Source: Fluctibacter corallii (GTDB lineage Bacteria > Pseudomonadota > Gammaproteobacteria > Enterobacterales > Alteromonadaceae). From it: a DNA stretch of 64,000 nucleotides. Positions 25,729 through 35,324 of the stretch are shown here, one piece after another (positions within the stretch are counted from its first letter, which is position 1; the number at the start of each line of letters is the position of its first letter). The stretch is taken from assembly GCF_025751585.1 (NCBI RefSeq), contig NZ_JAOWKX010000002.1, forward strand, positions 62,001 through 126,000, given 5' to 3'. The notes under the pieces were generated by a model that was not told where the DNA came from, did not search any database, and worked only from the letters and a program-made list of their open reading frames with translations. Made by a program: the position numbers and the translations under genes.

Positions 25729-26658
25729 ATGCGTATTATTCTTGCTCCAATGGAGGGCGTTGTTGATCATCTAATGCGTGACATGCTAACGCGTATTGGT
25801 GGTTTTGATCTGTGCGTAACAGAATTTATCAGGGTAGTGGATCAATGCTACCCGAATAAAGTGTTTTACCGCATGTGTCCTGAACTGCGTAATGGTGGTG
25901 TAACGCCGTCTGGTACGCCAGTCAAAGTACAGCTATTAGGGCAATCGCCTGAATGGCTGGCCGAAAATGCAGTTAAGGCCGTCGAATTGGGCTCTCACGG
26001 GGTAGATCTCAATTTTGGTTGCCCTGCTAAAACCGTTAACAAAAATAAAGGTGGCGCGGTGCTCCTTAAAGAGCCTGAAACCCTCTATACAATTGTTAAA
26101 GCGGTTCGCGATGCGGTTCCCAATTCACATCCTGTTACTGCAAAAATGCGATTGGGATTTGAAGATAAAACCCTTGCAATTGAAAATGCATCCGCACTGG
26201 CGTCAGGGGGGGCAGATGAACTTGCTATTCATGCTCGAACCAAAGTTGAAGGCTACAAACCGCCTGCTCATTGGCATTGGATTCAAACGATTAAGCAACA
26301 CGTGTCGGTACCCATCGTTGCCAATGGCGAGGTGTGGGGCAAAGAAGATGCTGATGCTTGTTTGCTAGCATCAGGTTGTCAGGATTTGATGATTGGTCGT
26401 GGTGCGCTAGCGATGCCTAATCTTGCTCAAGTGATTAAACATGGTGATGCTCCGATGGCATGGAAGCATGTAGCAGATATGCTGGTATCTTATTCAGGAT
26501 ATGAATTGTACGGTGACAAAGGTAAATATTACCCTAACCGCATTAAACAGTGGTTTGGTTATTTAAAACGCCAGTACACCCAAGCTGAAAGCGTTTTTCA
26601 GCATATTCGCACTCTTCATGACCCAGACGCGATTGTTCGAATTTTACAAAACGTGTAG
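25729..26658 (+). CDS. dusC: tRNA-dihydrouridine(16) synthase
   Basis: A 309-residue FMN enzyme that reduces U16 of tRNAs to dihydrouridine. Motifs: MRIILAPMEGVVDHLMRDML at the N-terminus, the catalytic Cys in DLNFGCPAKTVNKNKGG, and the FMN phosphate site (VPIVANGEVW, LMIGRGAL). The DusC subgroup is indicated by the C-terminal part ending VRILQNV and by VTEFIRVVDQCYP in place of the DusA/DusB forms. Length matches E. coli DusC (315). Confidence 0.93.
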   Translation: MRIILAPMEGVVDHLMRDMLTRIGGFDLCVTEFIRVVDQCYPNKVFYRMCPELRNGGVTPSGTPVKVQLLGQSPEWLAENAVKAVELGSHGVDLNFGCPAKTVNKNKGGAVLLKEPETLYTIVKAVRDAVPNSHPVTAKMRLGFEDKTLAIENASALASGGADELAIHARTKVEGYKPPAHWHWIQTIKQHVSVPIVANGEVWGKEDADACLLASGCQDLMIGRGALAMPNLAQVIKHGDAPMAWKHVADMLVSYSGYELYGDKGKYYPNRIKQWFGYLKRQYTQAESVFQHIRTLHDPDAIVRILQNV

Positions 26659-26782
26659 GGTCACTTATCGTATTAATTGATACATTGGTCGCAGACGTTT
26701 TAACGGCCTGTTGGTCAAAGCGTATTCTGACATGCTATGAAGTGAATCAGATTCTCACAAAAATACATAATAAAGGAACACT

Positions 26783-28198
26783 ATGACAACACCAACCATG
26801 CTTAAATCAGCGGTGGCGGTGGCTTTGAGCTCAATACTTCTTGTCGGTTGTGGCGAAAAGCCATCTACAGAAGAGCAAGCTCCGCTCGTTACCATTGATA
26901 GCAACCCTTTTCCAAGCACCTATCAAGTTATTGAATATCCCCCCGTTTTAATTCAAAACGTCACCATTTTGGATGGCATTGGCGGTAAAGTGGAAAACGG
27001 TGCGATATTAATGCAAGACGGTAAAATTTCTGCATTGGGTACTAACATTAATGCACCGAGCGATGCCAAAGTTATCGATGGGAAAGGTAAATGGGTGACA
27101 CCCGGTATCATTGATACCCATAGCCACCTCGGTGTATATGCAACGCCAGAGACCAATTCCCACTCTGATGGAAATGAAATGACTAAGCCTGTTACCGCAG
27201 GCGTATGGGCAGAGCATTCTATTTGGCCACAAGATCCTGGTTTTAGCCGAGCATTAGCCGGTGGTGTAACGACGTTACAAATTCTACCAGGCTCAGCGAA
27301 TCTGGTTGGTGGACGTGCTGTGACAGTAAAGAATATGCCAAATCGTACCATTCAGGATATGAAATTTCCGGGTGCGCCTTACGGAATGAAAATGGCGTGT
27401 GGTGAGAACCCGAAGCGAGTGTATGGTGAAAAGGGTGGCCCGGCAACCCGAATGGGTAACGTTGCGGGTTATCGTCAAGCTTGGGCTGATGCCCAAGACT
27501 ACATGGAAAACTGGGCACGCTATGAAGCTGATCATAAAGCAGGTAAAAATCCCAAGCCGCCGAAACGTGACCTCCAATTAGAAACTCTTGCAGGTGTGTT
27601 AAACGGAGACATCTTAGTACACATGCATTGCTATCGTGCCGATGATATGGGCACCATGATGGATGTGATGAAAGAGTTCGATTATAAAATCAGCTCATTC
27701 CATCACGCGGTTGAATCATACAAAATCGCTGATAAGCTGGCCGAAGCTGACGTGTGCTCTTCCATGTGGGCCGATTGGTGGGGCTTCAAAATGGAAGCCT
27801 ATGACGCAATTAAAGAAAACATCCCTATGGTACACCATGCAGGTGCATGCGCTATCGTTCACTCTGATAGCGACTTAGGTATTCAGCGCTTAAACCAAGA
27901 GGCGGCCAAAGCGTGGGCTGATGGAAAGCGTGTCGGGTTAGATATTACTGAAGCCGATGCGTGGACGTGGTTGACGTCGAATCCAGCCAAATCATTGGGT
28001 GTTTTCGACAAAACCGGTTCGTTAGAAACAGGTAAACAAGCAGATGTAGTGATATGGAGTGAAAATCCTTTCTCTACCTACGCACAGGCTGAACATGTTT
28101 ATATTGATGGTGCACTTGTGTATGACCGCAACGCTCCAGATACATGGCCAGTGAGTGATTTTGAATTAGGCCAGCCAGGAGAAGGAGACGCCAAATGA
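26783..28198 (+). CDS. amidohydrolase-family lipoprotein, metal site intact
   Basis: A 471-residue exported protein with lipobox LVGC (Cys23). It has the amidohydrolase metal site: HxH in IIDTHSHLGV (near 112-114), a later HMHCYRADD, HHAVESYK and the metal Asp region VHSDSDLG. The C-terminal pattern GSLETGKQADVVIWSENPF is usual for imidazolonepropionase/dipeptidase-like amidohydrolases. It is presumably a periplasmic hydrolase of an unknown amide or peptide. It overlaps the next gene by 4 nt (ATGA), so the two are translationally coupled. Confidence 0.87.
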   Translation: MTTPTMLKSAVAVALSSILLVGCGEKPSTEEQAPLVTIDSNPFPSTYQVIEYPPVLIQNVTILDGIGGKVENGAILMQDGKISALGTNINAPSDAKVIDGKGKWVTPGIIDTHSHLGVYATPETNSHSDGNEMTKPVTAGVWAEHSIWPQDPGFSRALAGGVTTLQILPGSANLVGGRAVTVKNMPNRTIQDMKFPGAPYGMKMACGENPKRVYGEKGGPATRMGNVAGYRQAWADAQDYMENWARYEADHKAGKNPKPPKRDLQLETLAGVLNGDILVHMHCYRADDMGTMMDVMKEFDYKISSFHHAVESYKIADKLAEADVCSSMWADWWGFKMEAYDAIKENIPMVHHAGACAIVHSDSDLGIQRLNQEAAKAWADGKRVGLDITEADAWTWLTSNPAKSLGVFDKTGSLETGKQADVVIWSENPFSTYAQAEHVYIDGALVYDRNAPDTWPVSDFELGQPGEGDAK

Positions 28199-29487
28199 GC
28201 ACGGTAAATAAAAGCCTTATCGCAGCGGTAGTAGGTGCTTCATTATCTTTTGTAGCCCAGGTTCAAGCTGAAAATTATGCGATTACTGGAGCCACGGTGC
28301 ACACGATGGACGCAGCGGGTTCTTTTGAGAACGGTACTGTCTTTATCAAAGACGGTAAAATCGAAAAGGTCATTGATGGGCAGGCAAGCACGGATGGTTA
28401 CACCGTCATAGACGCAAGCGGAAAAGTTGTTACGCCGGGATTGATTGGCGCATTAACTTCACTAGGGCTGGAAGAGGTGAGTATGTCTGCTGGCACCGTT
28501 GATAGCCGAAGTGAAGCGCGTGATATTAGTCAGGTTGGTGCCGCGCTTGATGTATCTTATGCCGTTAATCCAGATTCTTCACTTATCAATATTAGCCGTA
28601 TTGAAGGGATCACGTCAGCTGCCACCAGCATGTCGAGAACAGGACAGTTATTTGGTGGTCAAGGTGCGATCATTACGCTGGGCGATTTGGATGTACCTGT
28701 CATTAAGCCGAGAGCATTTGTTTCAACGTCTGTTAGTGGTCATGGCGCAGATGCCAATGGCGGTAGCCGTGCATCATTATGGGTGCAGCTAGAAACTGCC
28801 TTGGATGAAGTGCAAGCGGCAACAACGCAACTCGCAGGATATGATAAAGCTTGGCATGGTTTGCTAAGTCGCTCGGATCTAAAGGCGTTGAAGCCGGTCT
28901 TAGACGGCAACGTGCCATTATTAATCGAAGCGAATCGCGCGGCAGATATTCGTCAGGTGATTGGATTCAAGCAGCGCAACCCATCGCTAAATATTGCATT
29001 GATTAATGCAACGGAAGCATGGCGCGTTGCAGATGCGCTTGCACAGGCGAATATTCCGGTCATCCTTGATCCCGAGTCAAACCTTCCCTATAACTTTGAT
29101 GAGCTGGGTGCTACGCTCGAAAATGCGTCCAGACTAGAAGAAGCAGGGGTGATGGTGACCATTGGAATCAATACCCATAACATTCGTTTGGCCAAACAAC
29201 ACGCGGGCAATGCCGTTGCAAATGGTTTATCGTGGGAACAAGGATTAGCTGCGCTGACGATTAATGTAGCGAAATTGTTCGGTGTTGAGAATACGCTAGG
29301 GAGTTTGGCTCCAGGCAAGCGGGCTGATGTAGTCATCTGGTCTGGCGACCCTTTACAAGTGACTGAGGCAGCTACACAGGTGTTCATTAATGGAGAAAAG
29401 ATTAAAATGGAATCGCGTCAAAGCAAGTTACGCGATCGCTATTTAAATCTTGAACAACCTAAGCCGATGCGCTACGTCAGACCTTAG
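28195..29487 (+). CDS. amidohydrolase-fold protein lacking metal ligands, paired with the previous gene
   Basis: A 430-residue protein with a Sec signal peptide (cleaved after VQA). The whole amidohydrolase fold is recognisable: AITGATVHTMDAAGSFENGTV at the start and TLGSLAPGKRADVVIWSGDPL near the end. The metal-binding HxH position reads VTPGLIGALTSLGL, and the later ligand motifs are also changed (LIEANRAAD, ALINATEAWRV, VTIGINTHN). The protein probably has no catalytic metal centre and may be a structural partner of the first subunit. Coupling by overlap supports a complex; this is inference. Confidence 0.85.
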   Translation: MSTVNKSLIAAVVGASLSFVAQVQAENYAITGATVHTMDAAGSFENGTVFIKDGKIEKVIDGQASTDGYTVIDASGKVVTPGLIGALTSLGLEEVSMSAGTVDSRSEARDISQVGAALDVSYAVNPDSSLINISRIEGITSAATSMSRTGQLFGGQGAIITLGDLDVPVIKPRAFVSTSVSGHGADANGGSRASLWVQLETALDEVQAATTQLAGYDKAWHGLLSRSDLKALKPVLDGNVPLLIEANRAADIRQVIGFKQRNPSLNIALINATEAWRVADALAQANIPVILDPESNLPYNFDELGATLENASRLEEAGVMVTIGINTHNIRLAKQHAGNAVANGLSWEQGLAALTINVAKLFGVENTLGSLAPGKRADVVIWSGDPLQVTEAATQVFINGEKIKMESRQSKLRDRYLNLEQPKPMRYVRP

Positions 29488-29540
29488 CGTCTGCGGTGAG
29501 CTCAATATTCTGATAGCACCATTGAGCACGCAAAAATAGA

Positions 29541-29565
29541 AAAACCAGCTTCGGCTGGTTTTTTT
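29541..29565 (+). terminator. rho-independent terminator after the amidohydrolase pair
   Basis: AACCAGC (29543-29549), TTCG loop, GCTGGTT (29554-29560), T run. Confidence 0.93.
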
Positions 29566-29656
29566 GCGTTACGATTAATGAACAACGATGCCTTGGACTC
29601 GTCTAAAAAGCGAGCGTATTACCAGCTGGCTTTTGCACTAAAACTCGAAATCTTTA

Positions 29657-29878
29657 CTATGCCGTTGTGTTAACTAAGGTTCCAACACGATCATTCACAG
29701 GTTGCGATTGTTGAGATGGCGACTCCAGTCTTGCTTGCTGAGACTCTGCTTCAACTTGCTGAACATTTTGCTCCTGACGCTGCACACTTTGTTGCTGTGC
29801 TTCCTGACGATTGGCGCCACCGCTTTGTGTAGGAGACTGAAGAATAGATTGATTTGAAGATGTTGCTCCGACTTCCAT
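29657..29878 (-). CDS. small Gln-rich protein of unknown function
   Basis: A 73-residue protein. The ATG at 29878 is chosen over a GTG three bases earlier because GAGG lies six bases upstream. About a quarter of the residues are Gln (EAQQQSVQRQEQNVQQVEAE), with a likely coiled coil. The end NDRVGTLVNTTA recalls small flagellar/motility-associated proteins with a Gly-x-x-x-Asn-xx-Ala end, but I cannot name the family. Confidence 0.55.
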   Translation of the reverse strand: MEVGATSSNQSILQSPTQSGGANRQEAQQQSVQRQEQNVQQVEAESQQARLESPSQQSQPVNDRVGTLVNTTA

Positions 29879-29954
29879 CACTTGCCTCTATCATTGTGAA
29901 TCATTTCGTAACGTAAAGTATAGTCCAAAATTTGTAATGTGATAAAGGCGAAGT

Positions 29955-30635
29955 TTAATTGCCCGAACTGACTGATGATTGAGCATTTAGGCCCAAATAT
30001 GGAGACAAGTGTTTGGCCATGAACTCAGCGATAATGGGTTGCGCGCTTTTGTTAGGATGAATGCCATCTCGTTGCATTAAATCAGGGTTTAGGGCAACGT
30101 CTTCCAGAAAAAATGGAATGCGGGGAATGTCATACTCTTTAGCGAGTGAAATATAATTGTTCACAAACATCTGATTATATCGACGACCATAATTTGTAGG
30201 AATTTGCATTTGTTGCAGTATCACGCTCACGCCTTTACCTTGTGCTATCTCAATCATCTCTTGCAAGTTGGCTTTAATTTTTGCGGGCGAATGGCCTTGT
30301 AAACCATCGTTACCTCCCAGCTCTAGTAGCATATGGGTTGGCGCATGTAAGTCGAGTAGGCGAGGGAGGCGGGCTAAGCCACCGTCCGTGGTTTCACCGC
30401 TTACAGCAGCATTTATAACGTGAATGCCTTGTTCCTTCCACGCATTTTGTAACAAACTAACCCAACTTTCACCTTGTGCAAGACCGTAGCCTGCGCTTAG
30501 GCTGTCTCCTAGTATCAGCAATGTTTTGCTGTCGTTAGTTGATGCTTCACAGTGATCTGAATAGAGCACTGACGGTATAAGCAAGAAGACTATGCTTAAA
30601 AAGCATGCGATGGAAAAATTTTTATAAGCGAGCAC
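29955..30635 (-). CDS. tesA: acyl-CoA thioesterase I / lysophospholipase L1, periplasmic
   Basis: A 226-residue SGNH hydrolase. Block I is ILGDSLSAGYGL with the catalytic Ser, block III LGGNDGL, and block V DGIHPN with the Asp-His pair. The N-terminus (FLSIVFLLIPSVLYSDHCEA) is a signal peptide. It starts with GTG at 30635, one base away from the ATG of the divergent ybbA gene; the ribosome site AAGGA lies inside ybbA. The tesA-ybbAP divergence is the same as in E. coli. Confidence 0.95.
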   Translation of the reverse strand: MLAYKNFSIACFLSIVFLLIPSVLYSDHCEASTNDSKTLLILGDSLSAGYGLAQGESWVSLLQNAWKEQGIHVINAAVSGETTDGGLARLPRLLDLHAPTHMLLELGGNDGLQGHSPAKIKANLQEMIEIAQGKGVSVILQQMQIPTNYGRRYNQMFVNNYISLAKEYDIPRIPFFLEDVALNPDLMQRDGIHPNKSAQPIIAEFMAKHLSPYLGLNAQSSVSSGN

Positions 30636-30636
30636 T

Positions 30637-31353
30637 ATGACAACGTCCTTAACTAATATTATCGAGTGTAAATCTGTTACTAAAATCGTTTCTACGTCAG
30701 AAGGTCAGTTGCAGATCCTTCAACCTATTTCGTTTAATGTCAAGACAGGTGAGTCGGTGGCCATCATTGGTGCGTCGGGTTCCGGTAAATCAACCTTGCT
30801 TGGACTGTTGGCTGGATTGGATGAAGTCAGTAACGGTGAGATTTATCTTGACAGCGAGGCATTGCACGAGGGCGATGAAGAAGAGCGAGCACGAATACGA
30901 GGAGAAAAGGTTGGTTTTATTTTCCAGAGTTTTATGCTCGTACAAAGCCTTACCGCGCTTGAAAATATTATGTTACCAGCAGAGATTGCTGGTTTAGACA
31001 ATCCCAAAGCGCGTGCGCAAGCTCTATTAGAGAAAGTCGGCTTATCCCATCGCGCCACACATTATCCTAATCAGTTGTCGGGTGGTGAACAACAGCGCGT
31101 GGCGATAGCCAGGGCTTTTATTACAGAGCCAAAAATTTTGTTTGCGGATGAACCAACTGGCAATCTTGATGCAGCCAACAGTGAACGAATAGAGACGTTG
31201 CTGTTTGAGTTGAATAAACATTCCGATACCACCTTGGTGCTGGTCACCCATGACAATACCTTAGCGGGACACTGTCATCGACAATTACGTATGCATGCGG
31301 GCGAGTTAACCGAAGTGCAAATGGTTGATGGCAAGCTGCAGCAGGTGGGCTAA
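30637..31353 (+). CDS. ybbA: ABC transporter ATP-binding protein, YbbA family
   Basis: A 238-residue nucleotide-binding subunit. Walker A GASGSGKST (about 44-52), signature LSGGEQQRVAIARAF, Walker B ILFADEPTGNLD, H-loop VTHD. It belongs to the LolD/MacB-like group. With the following permease it is thought to export or extract lipid or hydrophobic products in the cell envelope. The two genes are 2 nt apart. Confidence 0.94.
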   Translation: MTTSLTNIIECKSVTKIVSTSEGQLQILQPISFNVKTGESVAIIGASGSGKSTLLGLLAGLDEVSNGEIYLDSEALHEGDEEERARIRGEKVGFIFQSFMLVQSLTALENIMLPAEIAGLDNPKARAQALLEKVGLSHRATHYPNQLSGGEQQRVAIARAFITEPKILFADEPTGNLDAANSERIETLLFELNKHSDTTLVLVTHDNTLAGHCHRQLRMHAGELTEVQMVDGKLQQVG

Positions 31354-31355
31354 GT

Positions 31356-33872
31356 ATGAGCACAGTTTTTAATTTGGCTTGGCGACTTTTCAGGCACGAA
31401 GCCCGCCGTGGTGAGCTGACGATTATTCTGCTGGCCATCACCTTATCCGTTGCTGCGGTGCTGTCGTTGTCATTGTTTAGTGAACGCCTGCAAAGTGCCT
31501 TAACGGCACAAACGGCAGAGTTTTTAGCGGCAGATAGAGTGCTTGACTCCAGACAGCCTGTGAACGATGAGTGGATAGACAAAGCGCAGTCTATGGCGCT
31601 GAACACAACACATGTGGTGCATACGCGTTCCATGATCTTTGCCAACGACAATCTGTTACTGGGGCGCATGCGAGCGGTGACGCCCGGATATCCGCTTAAA
31701 GGTGAAGTTAAAATCTCTGATGCGCCGTTTACGCAAGGTCAGGTTACCACTGAGCAGCCGCAACCCGGTGAGGTGTGGGCAGAGTCACGGGTATTGCAAA
31801 GTTTAGGGGCGAAGATAGGCGATACACTCGAAGTGGGCGATGCACAGTTTGTTCTGACTAACGTGATCACCGACGTGCCTGATGCAGGGTTTAATGTCTT
31901 TGGTGGTAACCCAATGGTGATGATTTCTGAGCAAGACTTGGCAAAGACCAATATTGCTGGGCCGGGAAGTCGTGTGACCTACAGTTACTATTTCACGGGC
32001 GAAGAAGGTGATCTTGATGCATATTATGAATGGCTTCGCCCTCAGTTAGACAGTGAAATTCATGACTGGGATTCGGTTAAAGACAGCGCATCTCCGTTAG
32101 GGCGCTCTGTCGCGAGAGCGGAACGTTATTTCCTTCTCGCGAGCTTATTGGCCATCGTTTTGGCTGCGGTGTCGATAGCGGTAGCCGCTCAACGATACAG
32201 CCAACGGCATTATGATCCCGTGGCTATCATGAAAACACTCGGCGCGCCAGGTCACATGGTAAGGAAGATCTATCTATTACAAATTTCTTTTATCACCTGT
32301 TTAGGCATTATATTGGGGACAATTGCAGGTCTAGTAATCCAGCAAGGCGTGGTCACGCTAATTGGCGACACGGTTGATATTTCTCTCGGCACTTGGCATT
32401 GGCGTCCAGTCATGATTGCCACGATGACAGGCATTGTGTGCGCAGTGTTGTTTTCTCTTTATCCGTTGATGAAATTATTTTCGGTACCTCCGCTTCGTGT
32501 CCTTCGAAGAGATTTGGGAGCGACCATGAGTTCAAGGCTAGTGCAGTTTTTAGCAGCAGGCAGCGCCATTTTTATGCTGATGTATGCTTATAGCCAAAAC
32601 GTGATGCTTAGCGCAATCTTATTTGTTAGCGGAATTGCCTTGGTGATTGGTCTGCTTGGTATTACTTATGGATTAATCGTGCTAGGAAGAAAACTGGGAA
32701 GCGGCAGAATTGGGGCTTGGCAATTGGCCTGGGCACGTATTCGTAGACGGGCGATGGGAAATAGTGTGCAACTGATCAGTTTCTCAATCACCATTATGTT
32801 GCTTCTTGTGGTGTTGGTGATGCGCAACGATATGGTGAAGCAGTGGCGAGATCAGCTTCCGGAGGGCACACCAAACTATTTTTTAATTAACATCACACAA
32901 TCCCAGCTCCCCCCGTTAAAGCAACACTTTGCTGATATGGGCGTTGAAACTGACACATTTTACCCGGTGGTGAGAGGGCGTTTTGTCGCGATTAACGGTG
33001 AAGGATTACGCACCGAAATTACAAAAGAAGAAGAGAGTGTCGAGTCTGATCAGCGCAGAGGGCTAGGTAGAGAGGCTAACCTCACGTGGAGTTTGAATCT
33101 TCAAAGTGAGAATCGGATTGTTGAAGGGAAGTGGCTGACTGAACAACAAGGCACAGAGGAATATGGTGTGTCTGTTGAAAACAAAGTTGCAGAGCGCCTC
33201 GGTATAAACATGGGAGACACCTTGACCTTTAATGTTGGTAGCGAGCAGATCGATGTAAAGGTAACCAGTTTACGAGAGGTAAACTGGCAAACTATGCAGC
33301 CCAACTTCTTCTTTGTGCTACATCCTGATGTAATGAAAAACTATCGGCCTACGTACATTACGAGCTTTCATTTGCCAGCGTCACGCAAAGCGGAAATAAG
33401 TCAGTTATTGCAACCGTTTTCTAGTGTCACACTCTACGATGTTGATGCTCAAATCAATCAGCTGCGCGATATTGTAGATCAAGTTTCGTTGGCAGTTGAG
33501 TTCATCCTTGTTCTTGTGTTGGCGGCTGGGTCGTTAGTGTTAATCGCACAGGTTCAAGCGAGTATGGATGAGAGGCAAGAAGAAATCGCCATATTGCGTA
33601 CGTTGGGCGCGAAAGGTCGCCTGATTCGCAGTAGCGTTTTAGTTGAGTTTTTGATTATTGGTGTGGTGGCGGGTTTTATGGCCGCCATAGCGAACGAGTT
33701 AACCCTTTATCTGTTACAAAAACAGGTCTTTGACATGGAGGGCAGCTTCCATTTCGTTTACTGGCTCGTTGCACCGATGGCGGGCGCAACTATGGTGGGA
33801 ATATTAGGGGCGGCTGGCTGCTGGAGGTTGCTGCGCTTAAATACCAGCCACCTGCTCAGACAAATGGTGTAA
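31356..33872 (+). CDS. ybbP: ABC transporter permease, YbbP family
   Basis: An 838-residue inner-membrane protein with ten predicted helices in the MacB/FtsX-type arrangement. An N-terminal helix is followed by a large periplasmic domain (about 45-250), four central helices, a second periplasmic domain (about 490-680) and a final bundle. The two FtsX-like segments are visible (VLAAVSIAVAAQRYSQRH and VLVLAAGSLVLIAQVQASMD), each followed by the cytoplasmic motif for coupling (IMKTLGAPG, ILRTLGAKG). Works with YbbA. Convergent to the yfcH gene 8 nt downstream. Confidence 0.93.
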   Translation: MSTVFNLAWRLFRHEARRGELTIILLAITLSVAAVLSLSLFSERLQSALTAQTAEFLAADRVLDSRQPVNDEWIDKAQSMALNTTHVVHTRSMIFANDNLLLGRMRAVTPGYPLKGEVKISDAPFTQGQVTTEQPQPGEVWAESRVLQSLGAKIGDTLEVGDAQFVLTNVITDVPDAGFNVFGGNPMVMISEQDLAKTNIAGPGSRVTYSYYFTGEEGDLDAYYEWLRPQLDSEIHDWDSVKDSASPLGRSVARAERYFLLASLLAIVLAAVSIAVAAQRYSQRHYDPVAIMKTLGAPGHMVRKIYLLQISFITCLGIILGTIAGLVIQQGVVTLIGDTVDISLGTWHWRPVMIATMTGIVCAVLFSLYPLMKLFSVPPLRVLRRDLGATMSSRLVQFLAAGSAIFMLMYAYSQNVMLSAILFVSGIALVIGLLGITYGLIVLGRKLGSGRIGAWQLAWARIRRRAMGNSVQLISFSITIMLLLVVLVMRNDMVKQWRDQLPEGTPNYFLINITQSQLPPLKQHFADMGVETDTFYPVVRGRFVAINGEGLRTEITKEEESVESDQRRGLGREANLTWSLNLQSENRIVEGKWLTEQQGTEEYGVSVENKVAERLGINMGDTLTFNVGSEQIDVKVTSLREVNWQTMQPNFFFVLHPDVMKNYRPTYITSFHLPASRKAEISQLLQPFSSVTLYDVDAQINQLRDIVDQVSLAVEFILVLVLAAGSLVLIAQVQASMDERQEEIAILRTLGAKGRLIRSSVLVEFLIIGVVAGFMAAIANELTLYLLQKQVFDMEGSFHFVYWLVAPMAGATMVGILGAAGCWRLLRLNTSHLLRQMV

Positions 33873-33880
33873 CCCTGGCA

Positions 33881-34780
33881 TTATAGGTGTAAGTTCGCCA
33901 ATGCATCTGCAAGGGTAGGGTACTTAAATGGGTATCCTGCCTCTTGGAGCCGCTTTGGTACAACGCGTTGTCCTGTTAATAGCAAATCAGACATCTCGCC
34001 CATAAGTAGCTTCAAAGCAAAGCTGGGTGTACGCAATAGGCAAGGTCGGCGCAATTGACGGGCAAGTTCTTTAGAGAAAGTGCTGTTCGTAACTGGAGTA
34101 GGCGCCGTAAAATTATAAACGCCTTCGCAGTCTGCATTGGAAAGCAAAAATAAGATAGCACTGATCATATCATCGATGTGTATCCACGACATGTATTGGT
34201 TGCCAGTACCCATAGGGCCGCCTAGCCCCAATTTGAACGGAAGCAGCATTTTACTGAGGGCACCGCCTTTTTTTGAAAGCACAATACCGGTGCGTAAAAT
34301 ACATACTCGGGTATTTTCCGAAGCCGCTTCCAGTGCAATTTGCTCCCATCGCGCACATAGCTGGTGGCTAAATTCATCGTGTGGCGAATTAAAGCCTTCA
34401 TCAATGATTTCATTGCCTTGTCGGCCATAAAAGCCAATCGCAGAGCCGCTAATTAATACAGAAGGAGGCGATGTGCTTGCGCGTATAAGATCTGCCAATT
34501 GCTGAGTGATTCCCCAGCGACTTTCTTCAATCCTTTGTTTTTGAGCTGCCGTCCATCGCTTGTTTACGATGGGTTCACCCGCTAAATTAATAACGGCATC
34601 AAATTCATTCAGGTTCGATAAAGATGCTAGGCTCGAAATGAATTGCATATTATGGTTAGACAATGCCATTTCAGCGCGTGACACATTTCGGGTAAGGGCG
34701 GTTAAGTCAGCTTGTTGCTGAAGGTGAGGTATCAGGTGTGAACCAATCAGGCCTGTTGCCCCCGTAATAAGCACGCGCAT
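33881..34780 (-). CDS. yfcH: TIGR01777 NAD-dependent epimerase-like protein (YfcH)
   Basis: A 299-residue extended short-chain dehydrogenase-like protein with the nucleotide-binding GATGLIGSHL and the central region ISGSAIGFYGRQG in place of the usual SDR Ser-Tyr-Lys. RRPCLLRTPSFALKLLMGEMS near the C-terminus is a YfcH hallmark. In E. coli yfcH lies next to folX, as here. The substrate is unknown. Confidence 0.92.
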   Translation of the reverse strand: MRVLITGATGLIGSHLIPHLQQQADLTALTRNVSRAEMALSNHNMQFISSLASLSNLNEFDAVINLAGEPIVNKRWTAAQKQRIEESRWGITQQLADLIRASTSPPSVLISGSAIGFYGRQGNEIIDEGFNSPHDEFSHQLCARWEQIALEAASENTRVCILRTGIVLSKKGGALSKMLLPFKLGLGGPMGTGNQYMSWIHIDDMISAILFLLSNADCEGVYNFTAPTPVTNSTFSKELARQLRRPCLLRTPSFALKLLMGEMSDLLLTGQRVVPKRLQEAGYPFKYPTLADALANLHL

Positions 34781-34789
34781 AATGTATCC

Positions 34790-35167
34790 TTATAAAGCGT
34801 TGTCGTCTTTATTACATGATAGGCAAAGAGACACGGAATCGGCAAAGCGAAGTGCATGAGGTTTGTCGACTTCGGCTTCTGCATAAATTACCCAGCTATG
34901 CTCTGACGCAATTGCCAAGATATCTGAAGTAAGTTTTTCCAATAAAGAAAAGCGATTATCTTCGACTAATTTGATGATCCGCTTTGTAATGGTTTTATAG
35001 TTAAGTGCGTCATCCATTTCATCTGAATCTGTGGCTCGAGTCGCGTCATATTCTATTTTTACGTTAATTACGACATCTTGTTTGTTCTGTATTTCGTCGT
35101 CTTTAATGCCAATGTAGGTGCGAAGGCGTAAATTCTTAATACGAATAGTAGCGTTGTTAAGTTGCAT
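34790..35167 (-). CDS. folX: dihydroneopterin triphosphate 2'-epimerase
   Basis: A 125-residue FolB/FolX fold protein. The start at ATG 35167 ([20 protein letters not shown]) is preferred over an upstream TTG, because GGAA lies 9 nt upstream. The central segment [20 protein letters not shown] and [12 protein letters not shown] are close to E. coli FolX. It epimerises dihydroneopterin triphosphate to the monapterin form. 9 nt upstream of yfcH: likely an operon. Confidence 0.93.
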   Translation of the reverse strand: MQLNNATIRIKNLRLRTYIGIKDDEIQNKQDVVINVKIEYDATRATDSDEMDDALNYKTITKRIIKLVEDNRFSLLEKLTSDILAIASEHSWVIYAEAEVDKPHALRFADSVSLCLSCNKDDNAL

Positions 35168-35324
35168 GAACGATTCCAATGTTATGTTTATTGTATTCTA
35201 TATGAATAACTTGCTGATGATATACCATTTGAGTGTATGGCTTTGATGATACGGTGTTTTTTCAAATAAAGATCTGGTAACTTTCATCCGGTAACAGAAA
35301 TTATAAAAACAGTAAGGTTTATTC

